From Spirogloea muscicola (taxonomy: Eukaryota; Streptophyta; Zygnematophyceae; Spirogloeales; Spirogloeaceae): 64,000 bases of DNA. The stretch spans positions 271,074-335,073 of the forward strand of contig WELB01000013.1 in NCBI GenBank assembly GCA_009602725.1. Direction: 5' to 3'. Positions 27,990-38,331 of this stretch are shown in pieces. Below the pieces are notes generated by a model. The model had not been told where the DNA came from. It ran no database searches and was given only the letters and a program-made list of their open reading frames with translations. Each line of letters starts with the position of its first letter. Position 1 is the stretch's first letter. The position numbers and the translations under genes are program-made.

Positions 27990-28083
27990 GCAAGCGCGGC
28001 CAGATTAACTGGTGGCTGGGAGAGGCCAGCCCAAAAGAATGGACAAGGTCTGAAGGAGTCGGAGTGCTAAGGACTGAGACAGC
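27990..28083 (+). repeat. R1 hairpin repeat, long copy
   Basis: A 94-base R1 copy: GCAAGCGCGGCCAGATTAAC, then TGGTGGCTGGGAGAGGCC, then AGCCCAAAAGAATGGACAAG, then GTCTGAAGGAGTCGGAGTGC and TAAGGACTGAGAC. The same 94 bases occur reversed at about 63717-63808, which defines the longer unit. It contains two small hairpins: CCAG-ATTAA-CTGG and GGCTGG-GAGAGG-CCAGCC. An A-rich tract precedes it. Confidence 0.7.
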
Positions 28084-28105
28084 AGTAAGCGAACTCTCAG
28101 TAACC

Positions 28106-28631
28106 NNNNNNNNNNNNNNNNNNNNNNNNNNNNNNNNNNNNNNNNNNNNNNNNNNNNNNNNNNNNNNNNNNNNNNNNNNNNNNNNNNNNNNNNNNNNNNN
28201 NNNNNNNNNNNNNNNNNNNNNNNNNNNNNNNNNNNNNNNNNNNNNNNNNNNNNNNNNNNNNNNNNNNNNNNNNNNNNNNNNNNNNNNNNNNNNNNNNNNN
28301 NNNNNNNNNNNNNNNNNNNNNNNNNNNNNNNNNNNNNNNNNNNNNNNNNNNNNNNNNNNNNNNNNNNNNNNNNNNNNNNNNNNNNNNNNNNNNNNNNNNN
28401 NNNNNNNNNNNNNNNNNNNNNNNNNNNNNNNNNNNNNNNNNNNNNNNNNNNNNNNNNNNNNNNNNNNNNNNNNNNNNNNNNNNNNNNNNNNNNNNNNNNN
28501 NNNNNNNNNNNNNNNNNNNNNNNNNNNNNNNNNNNNNNNNNNNNNNNNNNNNNNNNNNNNNNNNNNNNNNNNNNNNNNNNNNNNNNNNNNNNNNNNNNNN
28601 NNNNNNNNNNNNNNNNNNNNNNNNNNNNNNN
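28106..28631. other. Assembly gap (526 N)
   Basis: A run of N. The 5' end of the ELL-like gene, including its start codon, lies in or before this gap. Confidence 0.99.
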
Positions 28632-31600
28632 CCGCGCCGCGCCCCCGCGCCGCCGCCGCCGCGGCCCCCCCGGCGGCAGCCTCGTCGGCGGCTCAGTCGT
28701 TCCAGCTGCAGCCCGCCGCCAAGCGGTACGCCATGACCATCAAGCTCACCCCGGAGCTCGTCACCGCGCTCGGCCATGCTCGGCGGGACGGCTTGGCCAC
28801 CAGGATCCGCCTCGGAGCGGCCCAAGCGGAGCATGTGAGTCGACCTGCTCAATTGCTGGCCTGTCAACCCGGTCCATCCTATGCCTCCTCGCACAGCGGC
28901 ACCCGGTTGCAGATCGCCCGCTTGTCTCGTCATTGCGCTTTCGGCTTAGCAAGGACTAGCCTGCTGCTCTCTTGTACGAAATCCAGCTCTTGAAGACTGC
29001 ACCTGTCCTGGCTGCAAGTAGGTCATTCAGGTTGGTGACGAAGAGTTCCAATTCTCAGCGGCGCCTGAGGCGGGTGAAAAGTTCGACTGCTACTGCGAGG
29101 AGTCATCCACCAGCTTGGGGGACAAGACACTTGTCGAGGCCGGGAGCATATGGAGGAAGCTCTCAGTCCTGCGAATCCTGACGACCACTGAAAAGGATCG
29201 TTGGAAGAAGCGCTCAGACGAGGCCGAGAAGGCGCAGAAAGCGCGCAAGTACGAGTTGTTAGCTAGCACATTCTAGTTTGCAACAATGCAATGGCACAAT
29301 GTCAGCCACATCCACGCAATGCTTCACATCTCTCTACAAATGTCAGTCGTCACGGAAGACTACCCCACCTTTGTGGCATATACTGGTGTGTCATTGGCTC
29401 AGCTTGCGATCTTGAATGTCGCGAAGGTTACCATATAATTGAATGACTGTTTCTTGGCAGGGTCATTGTCATGCCAACTCCGCTTGTGGCTCCTCAAACA
29501 GCTGGTGAGACTCCAGCTTCCTAGTCCTGCCTGGTCTTTTAGATCTTGATGATGGAAACAGCTGGGAGCAGGCTTGAAGCAGCTTTTTGAATTGAAATTA
29601 TGTCACGTAAAGAGTGTGTCGCCTTACTTCACGTGCCGCTGGTTGCATGTATGGAGCATTTGACGTTTGGTCCTGACAACCTCTAGGCAGCTGGTGTAGG
29701 TGCTCGTAAGACCACTGCAGGCAAGGCCAAGGTTCACTTTGAGAACAAGCGTCAGAAGCTCACCAGTGGTAAAACAATCGCCCATCCTACACATATGAAC
29801 GCAATGCTGGTCATTTATTGGAAAATATTGTGACAGTTTCGTGTCCACATGTAGGATATGATGAGTGTGGGCAACAAATCAAGCAACAAGCGACTCTAAG
29901 TGCATTAGCAGTCCATTCTTTTGGGCTGGCCTCTCCCAGCCACCAGTTAATCTGGCCGCGCTTGCTTTCATTAGCAGGCTTTGGTATAAGTCCTGCCTAC
30001 AGATGACATGAGTTCGTCGGGTCCGGGCCTGACATGCTCGACTAGGCATACTCTACAGGGCAATCTGTTGCTGTCAGGCATCCAGGAGCAGCTGATGTGA
30101 CGGCGAAGCAAAAGCGACCACTATCAGATGCTCCTACAATGCCCCCGCCAAAACACCAGGTCGTTCTGAAGGACAAGACTCCAAGCCCGGCTCCTTCTGC
30201 TAGCAGTCCTGGAGACAGTCTGTCTTCCAGGTCCAATTCAGCAGGTAGAGACAAGACACAAAGTCCTGGAGAAGGGCAAGCAGGAGGTGTTTCAATGAAG
30301 CAAGGCACTACCGAAGTCGGAGGTCAAGATCTGAAGCAGCTGCTGCTCAAGATTCTCTCTGAGGTCCCAAGAGGAATCTCATACAAGGTCAATACATTCC
30401 TTTTGATGCTGAAGGTGCTGCAACTTGGTGCCTATATTGCTGTCTCTTACATGCTCAGGATGCTCATTGTGTTCGTCAATTGGAGCTGAAGCTGGAGCTC
30501 AATCTCACTCCTATGTTCTAGTCATGTTGTCAAACAAGCAGGCCATTGAGAAAGCAGTAGGAGAAGCAAAGTCGTCAAAGGTTGACAAGCAGGTCATTGA
30601 CAGACATTTGAAGCAGGTAAGACAAGACAAAACGTGTGCAAGACTGACTTCTTCTAGTCGATAAGCCAGGACTGTGCACACTGCAGCTCAGGGCCATTGC
30701 TGTCAGATGTACATTGTGCTCAGGGCGACTACTTAATGAGATGAGAGCCACTTGCATTTGGATGCTGGCAAGAGAACATTCAGCGATATTATAGCATGTG
30801 CTGGTTGCATATGCAGCTGGCAGTGTATAAGGCCCCTGGCTTATGGCGATTGAAGCCAGATGTGGCAGAGGGTACCTTGATCAAGGCAAGTCAAAGCACG
30901 GGCAGGTATGCGTCGAACTTCCTTTCATCATGCTCCTACACTTGCTTGGAAGGCTTGGAGGGATGCACTGCTCACCACCCTTCTCCAAGTTGGCAGACAC
31001 TAAAATGTACGTCCCTGTGTCTTGCAGCTCACCTGACACCTTGCCAACAACACCCCCTCTCTTCAACTCGGACTCTCCTGCTGCTACAGCACTGCCCTTG
31101 GAGCAACGCAAGGTAGAAGGTGTTGAAGAAGGCAACCACAATACAGGACCCGTGAAGGAGATTAAGGAGTCACTAATTGAGGCAACTACAAGCTCCTCAA
31201 AAAATGAGTTGGAAGAGGGTGACCCAGCAAACAGGCCAGATGGGGAAGGGAGGCCTCAGAGTAATGGACAGGTCGTAGGGACTAGTGATGTATCAGCAAA
31301 GTCAAAGCCTGAACAGGTGAAGGCCTGTGGTACACTTGACCTACTAGAACGAGGACGAGAAAAGGACCAGCTGCAGAAAGAGCCGCAGGCAGAGGAACAG
31401 AGGGAAGGCGAGGCAGAGGTGGCGCATGTTCCTAGCAAACATGCCAAGAAGCTTTCTAGAAGTGGGAGCTTGAGACATCGACATCAGAAGGATACACTGC
31501 CAGGGAAGGAAGGTCAACCTCCCAGCAGCGAAGAGAGTGGAAGTGAGAGTGACTCTGGTAGTGACAGTGGCTCTGATTCTGGCACTGGCACTGATAGTGA

Positions 31601-34356
31601 AAGTGGGTCGGGTAGCGGAAGTGAGAGTGAGGAGGAAGATGAAGATGTCGATATTGATGTGGGCGATGACGATGAGGGACAACATAGAAGGGGAAAGCCG
31701 AAGTTGCGGCACTCTCTGTCATCTGCTGCAGCAGCTGAGGCAGCACAACAAAGTGCTTCCGCAGGAGCAAAACCATCTGAAACAGTTGATGACAGCAAGA
31801 TGGGACGCAAAGAAGCACAGTCAAAGCCTATGGAGGAGGGTCCAGGTCGACGAGTGAGCAGAGGTGCAGGCAAGGGCGGCCCAGGGTCAGAGGACAGGTC
31901 TCAGCAGGAGGCTGTCAAGCAGAGGAAAGTGACAGAGAAGCTCCAGACGTTAGAAGGGAGTGAAAGGAAAGCAACTCTACTTCACTCTCAAGGGAATCGT
32001 GTGGCAGCACATGAAGTTGCTGCTGGGAGGGCAAAGTCAGGTAAAGTAGATGATGAGTGCAGGAAAGATGTGAGAGGAAATCATTTAAGGCCCTCAGGGG
32101 AGGATTCTGGTAACGGCAAGAGCAGAGGGGCAGGCAGAAGTAGCTCAGGAGCAGGGGATGGGCCTCAGCTGGAGGTGAAGCAGAAGGATGTTGCGGAGAA
32201 TTCCTTCAACCAAGGAGATGGTGACGAGGAACTCTTCCTGCAGGAGGAGTCTGCAGCAGCACATGCACATGCTGCTGTTAGTGCAAAGGCACCTGAAAGA
32301 GCTAGTGGTGGCAAGAAGGTAGCCACAGAAGCACAATTGAAGCACGTGGAGGAGGATCCAGTACGTAGACGCGAGCGCAAAGGAGCAGGCAAGGGCGTTC
32401 CAGGAAGAGGGGATGGGCCTCAACATGAGGCCCTGAAGCAGAAGCGTAGTCCACATGCCCAGCCAACGGAAGGGAGTAAATTGGAGATGGCTTTGGAGGG
32501 CACCTCCACACTTCCAATTGTGGACAGGTGTGAAGTAGCTGAGGAAGGGGAAGTAGATATTTGCACACAAGAGAGCCAGGGAGCCAGTCATCTGGTCGAG
32601 GAGGGCGAGGTCCGCGGAGGTGGTGATGAGGCTGGCCAGCCATTGTATGATATGGATCACCATGCTCCACAGGAAGTTGCTGCAGACGAGCGAAGTCCTA
32701 CAGGCAACAGCCCTCTGGAGTTGGACACAATGGTCAATGCACATTCTGCACAAAAGCACCGGTTGGTGTCAGTAGGAGATGAGCGGCAGAAGCATGGCAA
32801 TCTTCTCTCAGTAGCTCAAGTGAATCCTACACAAGGATTGGCGGCCTTACAAAAATGTGAAGAGTTTGAAGACAGGCCGAGTCAAGAAGACAGATTGCGC
32901 ATGGATAGGATCAACGACAAGCCACACAAGAAGTCTGCCAGTGGAAGCAACAACGAGCATCAGACAACAAGGGCGCCTGCAGCAGTTGCTGCCAGCAAGT
33001 CCTTGCAAGACAAGCCAGCAATAAGGCAGGTCAACAGGGAGGTTTCCTCTGCAGGAAATGGCAAGCACGAAGAAGATCGAAGGGTGAGGTCCGAGCCACG
33101 CCTTGCTCCAGCTGGGGAGATTCGTGACCTGGACTTCTCAGATGAGCAGAAAGCCTCGTCACTCCAGAGGACCGGGCAAGTTGGAGGCCGCGTTGGAAAA
33201 CCAAGGGGGCAAAATGGCTCATCTGAACATGGGTCACACAGGCGCCGGAACGGCGATTTGCAAGAGGATTTTTACTCTCATGCTGTGAGGGATAAGCCAC
33301 AATTGAAAGCGCCTATCACATCCACAGCACAGTAAGTGAATGACCATGTTGCACCTGACTTGGCTTTATCTCTTTCACCCAATCCAGCCTCGTCAGTTGC
33401 ATGGGATAGATGTGATCACAACTGTCCTATATATCAGTCATACTAAGGAAAGTCTAGCCAACTTGCTGAAAGTCTAGCCAGGGTTTTGTCACATACGCAT
33501 GCAGCTGACACAACAGCTGTTTTTGCTGTAACAGGCTTAGAAAGTACGAGCGTGAGTACATTGAGAAGTATGACATATACCTCAGATTAAGTGGACTGCT
33601 TGATACAGACAGGTACTTCTGATTCTATACTCAGCTTCGTGAGAGATCTACTTGGACATCTCCAATGTAAATAACTACTGAATCAGAATGTGTGGTTTTG
33701 CTAATGATTGTGTATACATTGACTACTCATCCAAGCATTGGTAATTACAGAAAGGACTTTGTCCTCCTAAAAAGGGATTTTGACCAAGCGAAGACTAGTG
33801 GCGAGAGGTCGAGCATCATCAATATCATGAATGTCAAGTTCAGAGAAAAAGTAGAGGTCAGTGCCACAATTCCACGCAAAGTACAGTATATGCATGTCAA
33901 ACAAGAAAAACTCTATCTTTGCTTTGCTTGCTCAAAGCCTCCCTATGCAATGAACACTCCTCTCCACACTCCATAGCAGCAGGAGGTCACCTTGGTCACT
34001 GGTGGCGGAGGTCATTTCCAACTTCGTGTTGTGCTTCACTGTGCTTGCAGAGACACAAGCGTATGTCGCAGGCATTTGACACGTTACACCAAGAGCTCCA
34101 GGTGACAATTTGATCAGTTCAAATTGACGATGATACATGCAAACGAGCACGAGTCTAAGACATCTGGAGTGACTGCGTCTGAGCAATACAGGCAATTAGT
34201 GCCCTGAGATTGTGTTAAATTACTGTCACCACCATCCAGGTACTGATGTCGCTTCACTGCTTCTTGCACCTGAAGCAGATGCTCAAGCATCGAATTAAAG
34301 AGTACTTGGGCACCAGTGAGGATCCGGGGAGCGGCCAGGAGTCAAGGCAGAGCTAA
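28632..34356 (+). CDS. ELL: ELL-like RNA polymerase II elongation factor (5' end in gap)
   Basis: A Pol II elongation factor of the ELL family. Exons: (gap)-28834, 29022-29248, 29461-29504, 29691-29768, 30086-30387, 30542-30616, 30817-30905, 31028-33331, 33535-33612, 33751-33856, 34051-34101, 34240-34356; all phases agree. The N-terminal ELL domain has VIQVGDEEFQFS and SIWRKLSVLRIL. A winged-helix-like block reads DLKQLLLKILSEVPRGI, then AIEKAVGEAKSS and YKAPGLWRLKPDVAE. The C-terminal occludin/ELL homology region reads LRKYEREYIEKYDIYLRLSG, then RKDFVLLKRDFDQAKT and RHKRMSQAFDTLHQELQ. Between them one exon of 2304 bases encodes a disordered, acidic and SG-rich insert with internal repeats. 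The start and first domain residues are lost in the gap. A plant-type ELL homologue is the best fit. Confidence 0.85.
29911..29968 (-). repeat. R1 hairpin repeat inside an ELL intron
   Basis: A near-perfect R1 copy in minus orientation (TTTTGGGCTGGCCTCTCCCA, then GCCACCAGTTAATCTGGCC, then GCGCTTGC) sits in the intron between 29768 and 30086. This shows that the unit inserts into genes and is tolerated in introns. Confidence 0.75.
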
Positions 34357-35219
34357 AGGCTATCTCCACGTCCTCATTCTTTTTGCGTCGTCTTGCCAAA
34401 GACCTTGTGTCTCAAACGCTGTTGTTTGCCTGCCTCACTGGCTTGACTGACATCAACTGCCCTGTACTTACAGCAGATGAACCTTGTCGTCACCCACAAG
34501 TGCAAAAGCATGTCAGTGCATGCCCTGCGGTGGCGCGCATCATTCTGCGGAAGAAGTGCTCATGCATCAAAGTGCTCAATCATGCATGCGTTGGCGCCTC
34601 GAATGGAGGGGGCCAGGGGCGATCCCGTGCGCTCGACCAAGAGTCTTGCACACTGTAGGTGGCGTTGGCCTTGGTTGAGTGTGATAAGGCAGCCGCAGAA
34701 GAGTCACCGTTCTAGCTTGTTGAGGCCGGCTGAAGGTAGTGAGAGGCACTTTGCTTCGTCCGCAAAAGTTGCTCCCAGATAACCAAAGGCGATAGTTAGT
34801 ATGCGATTGTAAGAGGAGGTGCGTGCAGGTCGCATAGGCGATAATGTGAGGCAGGGCATGCTTTGGCGGCTGCAATGATGGTGGCGGTGGCGGTGGCGGT
34901 GTTGGAGGCCAGATGCTCGTGAGGACCTTGCAGAGGGCAGCTAATCTGTAGCCCCGTGTGTGTGCCCCCACACCTTAGCGTGTCCGCAGCAGAGAGCAGC
35001 TCAACTTGGAACTATAGGAGAGGGTCAGGGACCCGCTGCAAAGGCATCTCGATGGAAGAAGCGACTCCCAAGGTCTCAACTGCGCATGCAAACTGGGGAC
35101 CTTGCTGCGGACCTCGCTCAAGTCAATGTGGGCTGGCGTTCCACAGCCCTCACCCCTTTTGAGCTACATTTTCAAGAAAAAGCACTTCTATCGTAAGGCA
35201 ATGGCTGTGAGAAATTGCT
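34357..35219. other. Spacer after the ELL gene
   Basis: No gene is recognised. A GGTGGC/GGCGGT triplet run lies at 34872-34905. Frames on both strands reach 130 codons but are low-complexity or arginine/proline-rich and show no family signature. Confidence 0.4.
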
Positions 35220-35770
35220 CGCCCACAGAGAAAGAGGGGCTAGCAAAGCCAGCCCAAAGGAACATACAAGGTTTGAAAAGGCCGGAAGGCGCAAAAAGCA
35301 GGATCCCATTTTCGTCAGAGAGGAAAGCTTTGGGGTGAATGGCTCCGGCCCCTTCCGGACTAGTCCATTCCTTTGGGCTGGCCTCTCTCACTCGTAACTA
35401 CTGAGTGGTCGGATGTGAGGCTCCTCACTCGTAACGACTGAGTGGTCCATCCTCCCCCGTTCTGCCATAGCCTCTTCAGGCCCCGCAGTCGCTGCTCAGC
35501 TCGTAGTTTGGCCCCTTCGAACCTTGTCAATTCTTTTCGGGCTGGCTTCTCACAGCCCTTGCCCCCATTGGGAGAGCCACTTCTTCTCTAACTCGCCTCC
35601 CTCACTCCTCCCCCGTTCTGACAGAGTCTCTTCAGGCCCCTTAGTAGCTGCTTAGCGCTTTTTTAGGCCCCTCCATCATTTGGCCCCTTCGAACCTTCGT
35701 CAATTCTTTTTCCGGCTGGCTTTTCACAGCCCTTATGCCCCCATTACATTGGGAGTGCCCCTTCTCACTC
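35220..35770 (+). mobile_element. LINE 3' UTR tails, copies D and E in tandem, with hairpin repeats
   Basis: An R1-like hairpin copy occurs at about 35230-35275 (GGGGCTAGCAAAGCCAGCCC) and another at 35360-35392 in the other sense. Copy D (35395-35590) repeats the LINE 3' UTR: GGTCCATCCTCCCCCGTTCT, then the hairpin GGCTGGCTTCTCACAGCC at 35549, and CATTGGGAGAGCCACTTCTT. It is almost identical to the reverse complement of 748-930. Copy E (35600-35770) repeats the same tail with more differences (35718, GGCTGGCTTTTCACAGCC). Both are 5'-truncated. Confidence 0.6.
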
Positions 35771-37057
35771 ACTCACTCCCACTTCGTCTTCTTCTCACAG
35801 CCACTGCTGTCGATGTGGAAGAGATGTGTCAACAAACGGCTGTCCCAAAGCCGCCCCAAAGCCGCCCGAAAAAGAATGACAATTGCGAATGAGGCAAGTA
35901 GAAGTAGAGCTCCAAGCTCAACAAACGCCAGGCCGTGGATCAGAGCTGCTCGCTCCTCGCGCGGGGGGGCCGTCGTAGCCAGCCGGCCGGCTTGCCGTGC
36001 CTCAGCCCCGGCCTTGGCGGCGGCGGCGGCTGCGGCGGCGGGGGCGGCGAGGANCGAAGCCAGACGCTTGCTGCCCCGCGCCGCCACGCTCGCTGCCGCA
36101 GCCGCACGCAGAGCGGCTCTTCCGGCGGCGCGGCCGCCACCGCCGCCATTGCCGCTCGCGGTGCCAGCGGCAGCTACCAATGTCCCCGCCAGCAGCCCGC
36201 CCGAGGTGCTTGCCTCACTTGGCGCTGCAAACTCCTGTGGCGCGCGGCCACGCCGCACGCTGCGCCGCTTCGCTTTAATAGCTCGGGGGTTGTGGTAGTG
36301 AGGCTGTGACAGGCGTATAGTTGCAAGCGGAGAATGTCAATGACATAGTCCCCAAAGCCCAGGTCTTGGAACCCTTCACCCAGATCCTGGTGAACCTAAA
36401 CCTAAACCTAAACCTGACCTAAACCTGAACCTTGAAATCTAACGGAACGTTCACCTCAACCTAAACCTAGACGCAACCTGAAATATACTCATTCATACCT
36501 GAGCTCTCAAGCTGGCTGCAGGCTCCAACCTGGCGGCAGGGCCAGGTCTCTGCATCCGGCTTGTGGCACTGATCCTTTGCTGACCTCCCCAATCTGGCAG
36601 AGCCAGGTCCTTGCCTGTTGCGTGCGAAGCTGGAAGGAGGAAGCCCTGCAGCACTGGCGGCTCCTCTTGCCAGAATGCCATAGCGTCGTTGTTAGGCCAT
36701 TGTGAGTTGAAGTGCACTTCCAAGCACTGGTTACTGTTAGCTGGGCAGGATGGATGCAGCTGCTCCCTTAGAATCGCAAGCCTTGCTCTTCCGTGGAGCT
36801 CGCTGGTCAGGCATCTCTGCTACCGCCGGCTGGCGGCTCATCTTGGGCTTTCCTTGGTATCTCCTGATAATGTCGTCCTATTTGTAGACCCTGCTTATGC
36901 ATCAATCATTCCTGCGAAGGCCCCCTTCATCGTCGGAAGCAAAAGCTGGGCTCAGGGCTTGAGCTGTTTCCAGCAGTCCGCTTGCTTGGACGAGCTGCTG
37001 TCATGCTCGCGGCCTGATTGCTGTCAAGCCACGCCCCCTGGACACACCTGCAGTCTG
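35771..37057. other. GC-rich island with a single N and a telomere-like stretch
   Basis: 35930-36290 is GC-rich, coding Ala/Arg runs in several frames, and holds an isolated N at 36054; no family is recognised. 36393-36435 has CCTAAA-like units (CCTAAACCTAAACCTAAACC), related to the plant telomere unit. 36440-37057 holds open frames without recognisable similarity and is probably the upstream region of the small ribosomal-protein gene. Confidence 0.45.
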
Positions 37058-37471
37058 ATGTCAGGACTGGTGCCACTATCTGGAGCACATCCAAGCACCA
37101 CTTGGGGATCATCGGCCTTCACTGCACTGCCCAGCCTCCCAGCACCAGGTATGTCGCATGCTGCTTATTTGGAGCTGTACTGAAATGGAGCGAGCAAGCA
37201 GCCCCACTGCTCAGCAGCCAACTGTGACCATGCAGGATCCTGGCCTCTGAGATGCTCGCAAGTCCACCAGTCGAAGGCCAATGCGGTGTGGGCGCTAAGT
37301 GGTGCAGTAGCCGTGCCCCTGTTGTGCGGCCGGGGGGACAAGCGTACCAAGCGTGGGAAGCGCTTCCGTCACACGTTCGGCAATGCACGGCCCAGTCGAG
37401 GGCGTAGAGCCCGGAGGCTGAAGGCAAAGCTTGAGATTGATGACCCCGCCTCGGGCATCGGCCCACCTTGA
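37058..37471 (+). CDS. Mitochondrial small-subunit ribosomal protein bTHXm (S31 family)
   Basis: A small basic protein of the 30S-type ribosomal subunit (the bTHX/S31 family, related to plastid PSRP4). Two exons, 37058-37148 and 37236-37471, join in phase to give 108 residues. The hallmark lies in exon 2: LLCGRGDKRTKRGKRFRHTF, then GNARPSRGRRARRLKAKLE. The family core is CGRGDKKTxKGKRF followed by GNARP. The first about 60 residues are Ser/Ala-rich and fit an organelle signal peptide. The mitochondrial rather than plastid assignment rests on memory of the plant mitochondrial sequence and is the less certain part. The exon-1 ATG (37058) was chosen because its frame and splice phase match. Confidence 0.8.
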
Positions 37472-37834
37472 TCGCTGTGTCGTCTCCCAAGGTGAGTGAA
37501 TGGTCAAGGGAGGTAGCAACTTCTTCTCTGCTCCTTAGTTCCTCTGCTGCAATCAGCCTTTGCGAGGTTACTTTGACTTCGTCGCCTTGAAACATTAGCT
37601 TACACTTCGAGCCACAACCACCTAACCAAGATAGTATATAAAGCTCAAGCTTGAGCCACTACCTAGCCGATCCATGCCGCTTGCATTCAGCTGGATACGA
37701 TCAAGCAGAGGGCTCAGATCTGCTAAGAAATATATCAATTACGACACTAAGTTCTCCTGATTTCAAGGAACCTTTGCTTAATTGCAGCATGTTTCGAAGA
37801 AGATGTCGCTGTGGATGCGCTTGCTCAGATTGAG

Positions 37835-38030
37835 AAAGTGGGCAGGACATGACAGGGAGGACAAGCGGAGCCAATACACTGTGCATCTTAAGGGCAGAGT
37901 GCAAGTGATGGGGCTACATATACCGAGTGCCTAGGCTAGGAGGGGCTGCAGATACAGGGCCAAAGCACGGCTGAAGGAGGGCTTTAGTACCCAAGAGTGA
38001 GCACATACAAGTTGGACAGGCTCAGTTGGA
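37835..38030 (+). repeat. Repeat R3, diverged copy
   Basis: A diverged R3 copy: GACAGGGAGGACAAGCGGAG, CCAATACACTGTGCATC, then GTACCCAAGAGTGAGCACAT and GGCTCAGTTGGAAGC. It lies between the bTHXm gene and the 3' end of the SIK1 gene. The remaining parts of 37472-38331 show nothing else I can name. Confidence 0.5.
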
Positions 38031-38331
38031 AGCAAGAGAGCGAGTCCAAGCTCCACAACCCATTCTTTTACTAGGGTAAATACGTTGTAAAATGAGAAGT
38101 AGTTGAAGGCCTGAAGTGTGCCAAGGTTGGAATTCTTTGGCAATGCCTGCAATAAGAGGGAGGTAAAACGAGCTCGATGCCAAGTCAGACAGAGATCATG
38201 AGCTGCAGGTACAGTTGGCCTTATTGATTCCTGAATGATATATACGCTTGTGGCAATGTGGGAGGTCTTGTCACCATTCACCTTGCAAGCAGGCCTGGCT
38301 GTGTTGTAGATGCCAAACTAGAGTCTGCTAT

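Noticed and set aside
37119-37595. 158-codon minus-strand frame
   Set aside because: It is antisense to the bTHXm exons, whose plus reading carries the diagnostic ribosomal-protein motif.
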